This document shows, piece after piece, positions 8,079 through 17,207 of a DNA stretch of 64,000 nucleotides (position 1 is the stretch's first letter; the number at the start of each line of letters is the position of its first letter). The stretch comes from Microbacterium sp. EST19A (GTDB lineage: Bacteria > Actinomycetota > Actinomycetes > Actinomycetales > Microbacteriaceae): positions 992,001 through 1,056,000 of the forward strand of contig NZ_JAHXYZ010000001.1 of the NCBI RefSeq assembly GCF_019969685.1. Direction: 5' to 3'. The translations under genes were made by a program, and so were the position numbers. The notes beneath the pieces are model-generated. The model was not told where the DNA came from and ran no database searches. It worked only from the letters and a program-made list of their open reading frames with translations.

Positions 8079-9218
8079 TCACTCACCGACCTCGGCGCGC
8101 AGCGCAGCACCGTCAGCGTCGAGCTGCGGCGCACGCGGCAGGTGCGCGGTGCCGTTCGTGCCGAGCGCCGACCGTGCGATCGAGACGCCGTCGTCGTGCT
8201 CGATGAGGCCCAGCGCCGCGGCCTGCTCCCCGGCCGCTGCCTCTTCGGGGCTGCGCACCCGGGCCACGAGTACGCGCGCCGCTTTCAAGCGGGTGACCAC
8301 CTCGTCGAGCGTCAGAACGCGCACCCGTGAGGCGAGCACCGCCTCGAGCTCGTCGCGACCCTCGACGCGCGCCTGGTTGCCGGCCCAGCGGTCCGCGCCG
8401 AGCGGCTCTCCGAGATCCAGCGCCGACACCAGTCGTGCGAACATCGCGTCGTTCGTCGCGCCGAGCACGACGCTGCCGTCGGCCGCCGCGAACGCCCGAT
8501 ACGGCACGATCGACGGATGCGAGCTGCCCCAGGGCTTCGACGGAGGGCCGCCCGCCGAGGTCGCCGCGATGACCGTGCCGAGCGAGCTCAGCGCTGTGGC
8601 GAAGAGCGAGAACTCCAGGCGCCGCCCGACGCCCGTGCGGGTGCGTTCGAGGAGCGCCGCGAGCACCCCGTTGATCATCGACATGCCGGTCGCGATGTCG
8701 ACCATCGCCACCCCCGAGCGCACCGGATCGGCTCCCTCGTACCCGGTGACGTGCATGAGCCCCGACTCGGCCTCGACCGTGACAGCGGTGCCGGGTTCGG
8801 CGGCCAGCGGCCCGTTCGGGGAGAAGCCGCTGATCGACGCGTAGACCAGCCGAGGGAACCGCTCGCGCATCGCGTCCGGACCGATTCCCAGGCGCTCGGC
8901 CACGCCCGGCCGGAAGCTCTCCACCAGCACATCGGCCGACTCGACGAGCCGGAGCGCGACGGCGCGGTCCGCGGCATCCGTCAGGTCGAGCGCGATGCTG
9001 CGCTTCCCTCGGTTGATCGCGTGGAAGTATGCGCTCGCGCCGTGCACGAACGGCGGGCCCCAATGCCGGGTCTCGTCGCCGATGCCCGGCTGCTCGACCT
9101 TGATCACGTCGGCGCCCAGCTCGGCCAGCGTCATCGTCGCGTAGGGGCCCGCGAGCAGTCGCGTGAGATCGATCACCCGGATGCCGGCGAGCGGCAGGAA
9201 CGCGCCGTCTTCGGTCAT
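8079..9218 (-). CDS. CaiB/BaiF family (class III) CoA transferase
   Basis: Cytosolic CoA transferase of 379 aa that should move CoA between carboxylic acids via an aspartyl intermediate. Family features are GIRVIDLTRLLAGPYAT at the N terminus, GADVIKVEQP, NRGKRSIALDL, the catalytic-Asp segment MVDIATGM, and GRRLEFSLF. It lies downstream of the two amidohydrolase genes but about 190 bp away behind a hairpin repeat, so it may have its own promoter. It is a second CaiB paralogue besides the one at 14974-16203. Formyl-CoA, carnitine, succinyl-CoA:mesaconate and racemase-type activities all occur in this family, so the substrate is not assignable. Confidence 0.9.
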   Translation of the reverse strand: MTEDGAFLPLAGIRVIDLTRLLAGPYATMTLAELGADVIKVEQPGIGDETRHWGPPFVHGASAYFHAINRGKRSIALDLTDAADRAVALRLVESADVLVESFRPGVAERLGIGPDAMRERFPRLVYASISGFSPNGPLAAEPGTAVTVEAESGLMHVTGYEGADPVRSGVAMVDIATGMSMINGVLAALLERTRTGVGRRLEFSLFATALSSLGTVIAATSAGGPPSKPWGSSHPSIVPYRAFAAADGSVVLGATNDAMFARLVSALDLGEPLGADRWAGNQARVEGRDELEAVLASRVRVLTLDEVVTRLKAARVLVARVRSPEEAAAGEQAAALGLIEHDDGVSIARSALGTNGTAHLPRAPQLDADGAALRAEVGE

Positions 9219-9350
9219 GCGTGGCTCCGGTGCGTGTTCATCGTTGCGAGGCTATGCCCCGCGGCATCCGCCGACGATGGATGCTGCGCACACCCGAGGG
9301 CGTCGCTGCTGAGCGTTCCCTCCACTCCCGTCTGGCTGACTTCGCACTGC

Positions 9351-9412
9351 CGGGAGGAGGATTCCGCGCTGATACTCCTCCCAAGAGAGGGAACTCAGCC
9401 CATCAGCGAGTC
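9351..9412 (-). repeat. 3'-end hairpin repeat, copy A
   Basis: Read on the minus strand it starts inside the amidohydrolase stop codon with CTCGCTGATGGGCTGAG (9410-9394) and ends with CCTCCTCCCG (to 9351). GGGAGGAG and CTCCTCCC arms form an 8-bp stem. It shares both ends with copy B at 21504 and a 17-nt core (one mismatch) with the nested hairpin at 54995. The rest of the 9219-9350 gap holds nothing I recognise. Confidence 0.6.
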
Positions 9413-10988
9413 ACCGCAGGAACACCCGCTCGCCACGCACCCAGGTCTCGGCGACGCGCACGGCGGCGATCTCGTCGTCGGGCACGGTGAAGACGTCGCG
9501 ATCGAGCACGGCGAAGCTGCCGTCGCACCCCGGCGCGAGAGTGCCGACGCCGGTCAGCGGCGAGAGCGTCGCCGCACGTGAGGTGTACAGCAGCAGGGCC
9601 TGGGCGACCGTGATCGCGGCTTCGGCGCCGAACTCGATGCCGTTGTACGTGCGGCGGCGCACGGCGGCCTCGACCGAGAGCATCACGTCGTCGGCCCCGC
9701 TCCATGCCGTGGCGGGCCGGTCCGACGACAGCGCGAGCGGGCCGAGTCCGGCGTACAGCCGGGCGATCGGATACGCATCGGGCACCTGCTCGACGCGCAG
9801 CGCCTTCTCGTAGCCGTCGTACTCGGCGAAGAAGAACACCGTGTGCGTCGCGATGCCGAACGACATGCGCGCCGAGGTGAGGCGTGCGAGATACGCGTCG
9901 CTCACGATCGTGGCGTGCTCGATGCGCACCGAGGGGATGCCGTCGAGCCACGGCTCCGCGTCCGCGAAGAGCTCGACGACCCGGTCGAGAGCCCGGTCGC
10001 CCATGGCGTGCACGGCGAGCTGCACTCCGTTGCGTCGCGCCCAGTCGCCGGCCGCGAGCACGTCGGCGTCGTCGACCAGTCGCAGCCCGTGATCGCATGA
10101 GTCGGGATAGGCCTCGTGCACCCACGCGGTGCGGTTGGAGTAGGCGCCGTCGAGCACGACCTTCACTCCGGCGATTCGGATCTGCCCCTCGCGGTCGCCG
10201 GGAGACAGGTCGGCGAGCGGCGCCGCCGGATCCCACCCCGGGTACAGTGCGACCTGCGTGCGAAGTCCGCGCTCGACCGCCGCGCGGAATGTCGCCAGAG
10301 GCTGATCGATGCGCGACGACAGCAGGTCGCACACCGCGACGATGCCGCGCGAGGCGAGCTCTTCGCCGATCGATAGGATCGCCGCGAGCTGGTCCTCGCG
10401 TGTGGGCGCGGGGATGAACCGGGTCACCGCGTCGACCGCGGCGAGCTCGGTCAGCACCCCGTTCGGCTTCCCGACGGCGTCGCGCTCGAAGCGGGCGCCC
10501 TCCGGGTCGACCGTGTCGGCGGTGATACCCGCGACTTCGAGAGCCTTCGTGTTGCACACGGCGGAGTGGGCGTCGCAGCGCCACACCAGCACCGGACGTT
10601 CGGTGCTCACACGATCGAGGTCTTCGGCCGTCGGCATCCGCCCCTCGGGGAACTTCGTGTCGTCGAATCCACGGCCGAGCACCCACGCCTTCGGGTCGGC
10701 GAGAGAGGAGGCGTGCCGCTCGAGCACGGTGACGAGGTCGTCGGGCGACATGACCGCGGGCGGGAAGCACTCGGCCGCCGCCGCAGTCCCGGCCAGGAGC
10801 GCGGGATGCGTGTGACTGTCGAGGAGTCCGGGCAGCACGGTGCGTCCGCCCAGGTCGACGGCATCCGGATCGGTGACGTCGGCGGAATCGCCGAGCCAGT
10901 CGATGAGGCCGTCGGCGATCCGGAACGCCGAGGCGAACGCCGTCTCGGACTCGCCGGTGAACACCCGGCCGTTGGTGAAGGTCGTCAT
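9411..10988 (-). CDS. Amidohydrolase family protein (YtcJ-type, Amidohydro_3)
   Basis: Metal-dependent hydrolase of 525 aa. The N-terminal beta-sandwich is followed by the metal motif DSHTHP (HxH), then the family marks VLDGAYSNRTAWVHEAY, VHAMGDRALD and RIEHAT that supply further metal ligands, and a C-terminal composite domain (LAPGCDGSFAVLDRD). ATG 10988 is 7 bp after the stop of the preceding amidohydrolase; upstream in-frame residues are non-coding in character. Members hydrolyse N-acyl or amide bonds in small molecules; the substrate is not known. It is the last gene of the HMG-CoA operon and ends directly in a hairpin repeat. Confidence 0.88.
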   Translation of the reverse strand: MTTFTNGRVFTGESETAFASAFRIADGLIDWLGDSADVTDPDAVDLGGRTVLPGLLDSHTHPALLAGTAAAAECFPPAVMSPDDLVTVLERHASSLADPKAWVLGRGFDDTKFPEGRMPTAEDLDRVSTERPVLVWRCDAHSAVCNTKALEVAGITADTVDPEGARFERDAVGKPNGVLTELAAVDAVTRFIPAPTREDQLAAILSIGEELASRGIVAVCDLLSSRIDQPLATFRAAVERGLRTQVALYPGWDPAAPLADLSPGDREGQIRIAGVKVVLDGAYSNRTAWVHEAYPDSCDHGLRLVDDADVLAAGDWARRNGVQLAVHAMGDRALDRVVELFADAEPWLDGIPSVRIEHATIVSDAYLARLTSARMSFGIATHTVFFFAEYDGYEKALRVEQVPDAYPIARLYAGLGPLALSSDRPATAWSGADDVMLSVEAAVRRRTYNGIEFGAEAAITVAQALLLYTSRAATLSPLTGVGTLAPGCDGSFAVLDRDVFTVPDDEIAAVRVAETWVRGERVFLR

Positions 10989-10995
10989 GCCGTCC

Positions 10996-12465
10996 TCAGA
11001 TCGTTCGCCAGGTGAATCGTCCGCCGAGCAGGGTGGCCGCGACGGGCATCGTGCGCAGTTCATCGCGGTCGCTCGCGTACGGGTCGCGGTCGGTGAGCAC
11101 GAGGTCGGCCGGCTGGCCGACGGCCAGCGAGGTGCGGACGGATGCCGCGAGCGCGACGTCGAGCGGCAGACGCTGCTCGGGATGCCAGGCCTCACGGTCG
11201 CCCCGACTGCGGGCGGTCGCGGCGCTCAGCGAGACCCACGGGTCGAGCGGAGCGACGGGGGCGTCCGAACCGAGGCGCAGCGCCGCACCGGAGCGGTGCA
11301 GGGATCCGAACGCGAAGGCGCGACCGGTGCGGCCGGCCCAATGCCGGTCGGCGACGTCGCGGTCGTCCATCGCGTGCTCGGGCTGCACGCTCGCGATCAA
11401 CTCCAGAGCGGCGAAGCGGGCGAAGTCCTCGTCGCGCACGAGCTGGGCGTGCTCGATCACGCCCTTCATCCCGAGCGCCTCGAAGGTGTCGAGCACCTCG
11501 GTGTTGGCGCGGTCGCCGATCGCATGGACGGCGGCCTCGATCCCGGCACCCCGCGCGCGCTCAAGCAGGCGACGCAGTTCCGGGATCGGCACGCTCTCCA
11601 TCCCGCACGCGTGCGGGTGGCCCGGATCCATCCCCGGATACGGGTCCCAGCACCATGCCGTACGGGTGTTCAGCGAGCCGTCGACCACGACCTTGAGACG
11701 GCCGAAGGTGACGAGCCCCTGCGCGTCGACCACGTCACCCGTGCGGCGGCCGTCGGCGATGACCGACTCGAGCCGATCCGGCCACACCGCGATGTCGGCG
11801 CGGAGGCTGGCGAGTCCGTTCGCCGTCCGCTTCGACCACTCGGCGACGTTGTCGGTGTTCTCGTACTCCACGATGCCGACGACGCCTCGCGCCGCGGCGG
11901 CATCGGCGGCCTCACGATAGGCGTCGGCCGGGAGCGCGGATACCTCGTCGAACGAGTGCATCAGCTGGATCCAGGGACCCTCGCGCAGCAACCCGGTCTC
12001 ATCGAGCGCGAGACCGAACCGCCGTTCGGCCGCGCGGTTCATCCACCCGCAGTGCAGGTCACCGCTCACCAGCACGACCGGGACATCGGACACGACCGCG
12101 TCGAGGGCGTCGAGCGAGGCGGGCACGGGCCACAGTCCGTCGCGGAACCCGTACCCCATCAGCATCCCGTCGCTCAGCGGCGCACCACCCGCCCGCGCCC
12201 GCCGCACGACATCGAGCACGTCGGCCGCACTGCGGGTCTCCGTCAGATCGACACGACGGCGACGGATCACGTGCTGCGTGAAGTGCACGTGCGCGTCCCA
12301 GAACCCCGGGCCGATGAACCGCCCGTCGGCGTCCACGATCTCACCCTCGGCCGCAGCCGCACCGGCCGGGGCGATCGACGCGATGATCCCGTCGCGCAGC
12401 ACGAGGTCGACGGGCTCGCCGCCGTCGAACGGGCGCGCTCCGGTCAGGGTCACGGTTTCGGTCAT
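10996..12465 (-). CDS. Amidohydrolase family protein (YtcJ-type), second copy
   Basis: Metal-dependent hydrolase of 489 aa and paralogue of the next gene downstream. Motifs are DAHVHFTQHV (HxH), VVVDGSLNTRTAWCWDPY, VHAIGDRANTE and VIEHAQLV, with SVQPEHAMDD and a closing GQPADLVLTD. It follows the ornithine cyclodeaminase gene by 24 bp and precedes the paralogue by 7 bp, so all three are probably cotranscribed. Having two related but clearly divergent amidohydrolases side by side suggests two amide-type substrates or a heteromeric enzyme. No signal peptide, so cytosolic. Which bond is cut is not visible from sequence. Confidence 0.88.
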   Translation of the reverse strand: MTETVTLTGARPFDGGEPVDLVLRDGIIASIAPAGAAAAEGEIVDADGRFIGPGFWDAHVHFTQHVIRRRRVDLTETRSAADVLDVVRRARAGGAPLSDGMLMGYGFRDGLWPVPASLDALDAVVSDVPVVLVSGDLHCGWMNRAAERRFGLALDETGLLREGPWIQLMHSFDEVSALPADAYREAADAAAARGVVGIVEYENTDNVAEWSKRTANGLASLRADIAVWPDRLESVIADGRRTGDVVDAQGLVTFGRLKVVVDGSLNTRTAWCWDPYPGMDPGHPHACGMESVPIPELRRLLERARGAGIEAAVHAIGDRANTEVLDTFEALGMKGVIEHAQLVRDEDFARFAALELIASVQPEHAMDDRDVADRHWAGRTGRAFAFGSLHRSGAALRLGSDAPVAPLDPWVSLSAATARSRGDREAWHPEQRLPLDVALAASVRTSLAVGQPADLVLTDRDPYASDRDELRTMPVAATLLGGRFTWRTI

Positions 12466-12489
12466 GATGCTCCGATCAGGAAGCGCGGT

Positions 12490-13518
12490 TCAGAGGGCGG
12501 GGACGGGCGAGTGCGCGAAGCCGAAGAGATCCTTCGGGTCCTCGGGCGCCGCGACGAGGTCGATCTCGGTGTCGAGGCCACTGCCGGCGAGGTCCGCCCG
12601 CAGGTGCCGCAGCGCCGAGAAGTCCTCGATGGCGAAGCCGACCGAGTCGAAGATCGTGACCTGATCGGCCGAGGTGCGTCCCGGTGCGAGACCGGCGAGC
12701 ACCTGCCAGAACTCCGTCACTGGGAAGTCGGGGGCGACGTTCTGGATCTCGCCTTCGACACGGGTCTGCGGCGTGTACTCGACGAAGACCGGTCCTCGAT
12801 CGAGGATGCGCGGGTCGAGCTCGGTCTTGCCCGGGCAGTCGCCGCCGATCGTGTTGATGTGCATGCCCGGGGTGACGTCGGCATCGGTCAGCACCTGGGC
12901 CACCGCCTTGTCGGCCGTGCAGGTCGTGACGATGTCGGCACCGGATGCCGCCTCCGACGCCGAGCCGCAGACCGTGATGTCGAAGCCGCGCGAGCCGAGG
13001 TTGCGGACGAACTTCTCGGATGCCGCGGGGTCGACGTCGTAGATGCGCAGCCGTGAGATGCCGAGCACGCCGCGGAACGCCAGCGCCTGGAACTCGGCCT
13101 GGCTGCCCGCACCGATCATCGCCATCGTGCTCGACTCGGGGCGTGCGAGGCGGCGGGCGACCATGGCCGAGGTCGCCGCGGTGCGCAGCGCGGTGAGCAG
13201 CGTCATCTCGGCGAGGAACACCGGGTAGCCGTTGTGCACGTCGGCGAGCACGCCGAACGCCGTGACGGTCTGGTAGCCGCGGCCCGGATTGAACGGGTGA
13301 CCGTTGACGTACTTGAACGCGTAGATGTCGGGATCGCTGATCGGCATGAGCTCGATCACACCGAACGGGGTGTGATTGGCGACGCGCTCGCTCTTGTCGA
13401 AGGACTCCCAGCGACGGAAGTCGTCCTCGATCGTGTCGGCCATCTCGGTCATGATCCGCTCGGCGCCGCGACGCGAGATCCACTCCACCATGTCGGCGAC
13501 TCCCACGAATGCGGTCAT
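12490..13518 (-). CDS. ocd: Ornithine cyclodeaminase
   Basis: NAD-dependent enzyme of 342 aa in the ornithine cyclodeaminase/mu-crystallin family, which deaminates and cyclises L-ornithine to L-proline. The protein follows the bacterial ornithine enzyme closely: AFKYVNGHP, VLADVHNGYPVFLAEMT, the Rossmann loop MIGAGSQAEFQALAF, NTIGGDCPGKTELDP and FDSVGFAIEDFSALR. The start overlaps the PaiB-like gene by 4 bp. A lookalike in actinobacteria is annotated as tyramine oxidase subunit B, so the ornithine reaction is likely but not certain. Its place inside an HMG-CoA operon is odd: an imine or ketimine made by the amidohydrolases could be its real substrate. Confidence 0.85.
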   Translation of the reverse strand: MTAFVGVADMVEWISRRGAERIMTEMADTIEDDFRRWESFDKSERVANHTPFGVIELMPISDPDIYAFKYVNGHPFNPGRGYQTVTAFGVLADVHNGYPVFLAEMTLLTALRTAATSAMVARRLARPESSTMAMIGAGSQAEFQALAFRGVLGISRLRIYDVDPAASEKFVRNLGSRGFDITVCGSASEAASGADIVTTCTADKAVAQVLTDADVTPGMHINTIGGDCPGKTELDPRILDRGPVFVEYTPQTRVEGEIQNVAPDFPVTEFWQVLAGLAPGRTSADQVTIFDSVGFAIEDFSALRHLRADLAGSGLDTEIDLVAAPEDPKDLFGFAHSPVPAL

Positions 13519-14153
13519 GCCGTCACCTCCTGTCCATTGGTGCTCGCGATGCGATCGGCGAGCTTCGGGTTCTCATAGGGGCCGGGCCGCCGCAGCGCTT
13601 CTATGATCTTGGCGATCACCTCGGCGGGCTTGTCCTGGCTCATCTTGTCCTTTGCCTCGAACCGGTCGACGCGCAGGCGGAAGCCGACCGTGCCGTGCAC
13701 GATCCGCTCGGCGTAGGCGGTGTTCTCGAGTGTGCGGTGCATGAGGAACGGTTCCGGCAGCGGGCTCTCGAACCACGCGACGAGCCGGTCCAGCACCTGC
13801 AGGTTCTCCTCGTCGGAGAGGATCTCGGGAGTGCCGTGCAGATGCGCGACCGCGAAGTCCCAGGTCGGCACGGCCGGCGACACGTCGTACCAACCGGGCG
13901 AGACATAGCCCTGCGGCCCGTAGATGATCACCATCACCTCGTGCTCGCCGAGCCGGTGCAGCCGTTCGTCGGGTCGGCCGACATGGCTCAGGAGCACGAT
14001 GCCGTCGGCATCCTCATCGAGCAGCATCGGGTAGTGCGACGCGACCAGGCCCTGGCCGGGCACGTGGCTCACGATCGTCGCCCACGGGTTCTCGCGCACG
14101 AGGGCGCGGATCGCCTCGACGTCGTCGAGCACGTAGTCGGGGGTGTGCCTCAT
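13515..14153 (-). CDS. PaiB-family FMN-binding protein
   Basis: Protein of 212 aa matching the PaiB family (negative regulator of sporulation and degradative enzymes in Bacillus), a split-barrel flavin-binding fold. Typical segments are NPWATIVSHVPGQGLVASHYP near the N terminus, LLSHVGRPDERLHRL, VIIYGPQGYVSPGWYD and WDFAVAHLHGTPEI. It sits between the hydratase and ornithine cyclodeaminase genes with 4-bp overlaps on both sides, so it is translationally coupled. Whether it regulates or is a flavin reductase or oxidoreductase for the pathway is open; no DNA-binding domain is evident. Confidence 0.85.
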   Translation of the reverse strand: MRHTPDYVLDDVEAIRALVRENPWATIVSHVPGQGLVASHYPMLLDEDADGIVLLSHVGRPDERLHRLGEHEVMVIIYGPQGYVSPGWYDVSPAVPTWDFAVAHLHGTPEILSDEENLQVLDRLVAWFESPLPEPFLMHRTLENTAYAERIVHGTVGFRLRVDRFEAKDKMSQDKPAEVIAKIIEALRRPGPYENPKLADRIASTNGQEVTA

Positions 14154-14977
14154 GAGGTCTTCCGCCAGTCGATGTCGGCGGTCGCGAGCACCACGTCATC
14201 TGGATCGACCGCGGTCACCCGAGTCGAGTCCCCGGTCGTGCGACCCACGATCCGCAGGGGGAGGTCGACGAGCACGGGCGCGATCGCCCGCAGGTCGAGG
14301 CGCACGGGCACGCGTCCTGGGGCGTTCCGCCGCGCGGCATCCATCAGCAGGATGCGCGTGAGCGGGCCGTGCACGAGCAGATCGGGCAGCCCTTCCACCT
14401 CGCGCGCCCAGGCACGGTCGTAGTGGATGAGATGCGTGTTGAAGGTCAGCGCCGAGAACCGGAACAGCTGCCGGGCGTCGAGCGTGAGCTCCTCCTGCCA
14501 GTCGGCCTCGGCCACGACGGCCGGATCGGGCCGGGGTGCGCGCGCCGGAGCATCCGGATCGGCCGCCTCGAGGAAGACGTCGTGCCAGACGGTGCGCACG
14601 GCGGGCTCGTCGTCGACCGCGTACTCGCGCTCCACGTCGACGAACACCAGACGTCCGCGGGAGCCGTTCTTCTCCACGACGCTCCCGAGGGATGCCGTTC
14701 GCGTCACCTCTTCGCCCAGATGAAGCGGGCGCAGGAACTCGGTCGTCTCGCCGGCGTACATCCGGCGCGGCAGATCGATCTCGGGGATGATGCCGTCGCG
14801 AGCGGGGGTCCCGTCGGGACGGAGATCGGCGAGCACCGCGTCGAACGGGAAGAACACGCCCTCCCAGCCGGCCGGCAGCGTGTCGCCGTCGGTGAGAGCC
14901 GGGTCGTCGGCCGCGAAGGTGCCGCGGTACGCCTCGACGGTGGATGCCGCGATCCGCTCGGTGCGCAGCTCGCTCAC
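14150..14977 (-). CDS. FAS1-like/MaoC-type hydratase (mesaconyl-C4-CoA hydratase-like)
   Basis: Double hot-dog enzyme of 275 aa. The N-terminal half is a FAS1-like dehydratase domain (IDLPRRMYAG, FLRPLHLGEEV, EKNGSRGRLVFV). The C-terminal half has the catalytic-region sequence FSALTFNTHLIHYD followed by EGLPDLLVHGPLT, as in mesaconyl-C4-CoA and 3-methylfumaryl-CoA hydratases. It starts at GTG 14977, overlapping the CoA-transferase stop as GTGA. Beside an HMG-CoA lyase, hydration of 3-methylglutaconyl-CoA to HMG-CoA, or of a related unsaturated C5/C6 acyl-CoA, is the natural inference. The actual substrate is not shown by the sequence. Confidence 0.82.
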   Translation of the reverse strand: MSELRTERIAASTVEAYRGTFAADDPALTDGDTLPAGWEGVFFPFDAVLADLRPDGTPARDGIIPEIDLPRRMYAGETTEFLRPLHLGEEVTRTASLGSVVEKNGSRGRLVFVDVEREYAVDDEPAVRTVWHDVFLEAADPDAPARAPRPDPAVVAEADWQEELTLDARQLFRFSALTFNTHLIHYDRAWAREVEGLPDLLVHGPLTRILLMDAARRNAPGRVPVRLDLRAIAPVLVDLPLRIVGRTTGDSTRVTAVDPDDVVLATADIDWRKTS

Positions 14978-16203
14978 GGCAGCGCTCCCGCGGCACGCAG
15001 CTCGGCGATGCGCGCGGCGTCGTAGCCGGCGAACTCGGTGAGCACCCGGTCGGCGTGCTCCGCGAAGCGGTTGGCCGTGCGAGCCGGTGTCGCAGGCGTC
15101 GCCGACAGCTTGATCGGCTGCCCGAACATGCGCAGCACGCCCAGGTCGCCGTAGTCGGCCTCGACGATCATGTCGCGCTCGGCGGTGCCCGGGTCCTCGA
15201 CGACCTCGCCGATCGTCTTCACCGCGGTGAGCGGCACGACGTCGCCGGCGAGATCCTCGAGCTCCTTCTTGGTGCGCGAGGCGAGCCAGCCCGCGACGAT
15301 CGGCTTGACCCGGCGCTCGTACACGTCCTCCTCGAACCGCTTGCGCATGGTGTCGATCTCGGGGTCGTCCTTGTGCTCGGGCGTGCCGAACAGGTCGCAG
15401 CTCGCGTTCCAGAGCTTGTCGGTGTACGCCCCGAAGAAGACCTGCCCGTCGGCGCAGTCGAAGAGCTCGTACGGACGCACCCAGGCGTGCGCGTTGCCCT
15501 GCGGCGACGCCACCGTGCCGTTGACCGTGTAGTCGACGACAGCCGTCTCGGTCAGAGCGACGATGCTGTCGACCTGCGCGACGTCGACGACCTGGCCCTC
15601 GCCGGTCGCCTCGGCATGGCGCAGGGCGGCGAGCGTGCCGACGACCGCGAACAGGGTGGCCGAGAGGTCGCCGATCGTGACGCCGACACGGACCGGCGGA
15701 TGCTCGGCGTAGCCGTTCATCGACCAGATGCCGCCAGCCGCCTGCGCGGTGTTGTCGAACGCGGGGCGCTTGCTGCGCGATCCGGTGCGGCCGTAGCCGG
15801 AGATCGCGGTGTAGACGAGGCGCGGGTTGACCTCGCGCAGCACCTCGTAGCCGACGCCGAGCTTCTCCATCGTGCCGGGGCGGAAGTTCTCGACCAGCAC
15901 ATCGGCGCCGCGGACCAGGTCCTTCAGCACCTCCTTGCCCTCGGGGGTGGCGAGGTCGAGGCCCATGCCGAGCTTCCCGCGGTTGTACTGGGCGTAGTAG
16001 GCGCTGAACTCCTCGTCGCCGTCGGTCAGGTACGGCGGGAAGCCACGCGACACGTCCGGATCCCGCGGGTTCTCGACCTTGATCACGGTCGCGCCGAGGT
16101 CGGCGAGCATCTGCGCGGCGTAGGGGCCGGCGAGCACGCGCGACAGATCGATCACGGTGACCCCGGCGAGCGCACCGGGAGCGGGGAGCGTGGTGTCGAT
16201 CAT
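14974..16203 (-). CDS. CaiB/BaiF family CoA transferase (HMG operon)
   Basis: Class III CoA transferase of 409 aa. N-terminal GVTVIDLSRVLAGPYAAQML, GATVIKVENP, QYNRGKLGMGLDL, VENFRPGTMEKLG, AISGYGRTG, the catalytic-Asp segment VTIGDLSATL and GEGQVVDVAQVDS define it. The start overlaps mvaB by 4 bp and the stop overlaps the hydratase by 4 bp, so all three proteins are probably made in fixed ratio. Its likely job is to activate the free C5/C6 dicarboxylic or branched acid (for example 3-methylglutaconate or 3-hydroxy-3-methylglutarate) with CoA from succinyl-CoA or acetyl-CoA. That is inference from neighbours only. Confidence 0.9.
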   Translation of the reverse strand: MIDTTLPAPGALAGVTVIDLSRVLAGPYAAQMLADLGATVIKVENPRDPDVSRGFPPYLTDGDEEFSAYYAQYNRGKLGMGLDLATPEGKEVLKDLVRGADVLVENFRPGTMEKLGVGYEVLREVNPRLVYTAISGYGRTGSRSKRPAFDNTAQAAGGIWSMNGYAEHPPVRVGVTIGDLSATLFAVVGTLAALRHAEATGEGQVVDVAQVDSIVALTETAVVDYTVNGTVASPQGNAHAWVRPYELFDCADGQVFFGAYTDKLWNASCDLFGTPEHKDDPEIDTMRKRFEEDVYERRVKPIVAGWLASRTKKELEDLAGDVVPLTAVKTIGEVVEDPGTAERDMIVEADYGDLGVLRMFGQPIKLSATPATPARTANRFAEHADRVLTEFAGYDAARIAELRAAGALP

Positions 16204-17207
16204 GTGGGCGTGACCTCCTGGGCGGGTTGAGGGGCGACGGATTCGGGGGCGTCGATGCCGATGCTGTCGATTCCCGCGGCGGCGAACGCACGGGCGACGT
16301 TCGAGGCGGGACGCACATTGCGGATGCGCGAGAGCCAGAGCGTGGTCGCGGCCAGGGCGCCGAGATCGAGTCCGGTCTCGATGCCGAGCCCGTGCAGCAT
16401 CCACACGAGGTCCTCTGTGGCGAGGTTACCGGTCGCGCCCTTCGCGTACGGGCAGCGGCCGAGTCCGCCGACGGACGCGTCGAACTCGGCGACCCCGAGC
16501 TGCAGGGCGGCGTGCACGTTGGCGAGCGACTGTCCGTACGTGTCGTGCAGGTGCAGGGCGATGTCAGAGACCGGGATGCCGACGGCGAGTGCCTCCTCGA
16601 TGATCCCCACCGTGTGCCCCGGCGTCGCGACGCCGATCGTGTCGCTGAGGGCGATCGTGCGGCTGCCGGCCTGGTGGAGGGCCGAGGCCGCCTCGATCAC
16701 GGCATCCGTGTCGACGGCGCCCTCCCACGGGTCGCCGAATGCCATCGAGACGTAGCCGCGCACCGGGATGCCCTGCGCGGTCGCCGTGGCGATGACCTCG
16801 ACGGCGCGCTCGATCGCGCCCGCCCGCGTGGTGTTGAGATTCGCCTGCGCGAACGACTCGGTGGCGCTGACGACGACCGACACCTCACGGATGCCGGCAT
16901 CGATCGCGCGCTGCAGTCCGCGGAGGTTCGGCACGAGGCCGACGGCGCGGGCGCCCGCGGGCACCTCGAGACCGGCGACGACCTCCTCGGCATCGGCGAG
17001 CTGCGGGATCCAGTTCGGGGGCACGAAGCTCGTGACCTCGAGATCACGGCTGCCCGCGGCGTACAGCCGGCGGCAGAGCTGCGTCTTGATGTCGGCGGGG
17101 ATGATGTCGGTCTCGGCCTGCAGCCCGTCGCGGGGCCCCACCTCGAACACGGTCACCCGAGTGGGAAGGCCGTCCTGGCGGATCACCTTCGGGGCGGGAG
17201 CGCTCAT
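16200..17207 (-). CDS. mvaB: Hydroxymethylglutaryl-CoA lyase
   Basis: Cleaves HMG-CoA to acetyl-CoA and acetoacetate; 335 aa TIM-barrel of the HMGL family. Active-site residues are present: R26 and D27 in VGPRDGLQ, H219 and H221 in HLHDTYG, C252 in the signature GGLGRCPYAKGATGN, and N261. These correspond in spacing to human R41, D42, H233, H235, C266 and N275. It overlaps the HMG-CoA reductase gene by 4 bp, the same mvaA-mvaB order as in Pseudomonas mevalonii. Leucine catabolism also ends in this step, but no leucine-pathway carboxylase or dehydrogenase is nearby. Confidence 0.93.
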   Translation of the reverse strand: MSAPAPKVIRQDGLPTRVTVFEVGPRDGLQAETDIIPADIKTQLCRRLYAAGSRDLEVTSFVPPNWIPQLADAEEVVAGLEVPAGARAVGLVPNLRGLQRAIDAGIREVSVVVSATESFAQANLNTTRAGAIERAVEVIATATAQGIPVRGYVSMAFGDPWEGAVDTDAVIEAASALHQAGSRTIALSDTIGVATPGHTVGIIEEALAVGIPVSDIALHLHDTYGQSLANVHAALQLGVAEFDASVGGLGRCPYAKGATGNLATEDLVWMLHGLGIETGLDLGALAATTLWLSRIRNVRPASNVARAFAAAGIDSIGIDAPESVAPQPAQEVTPT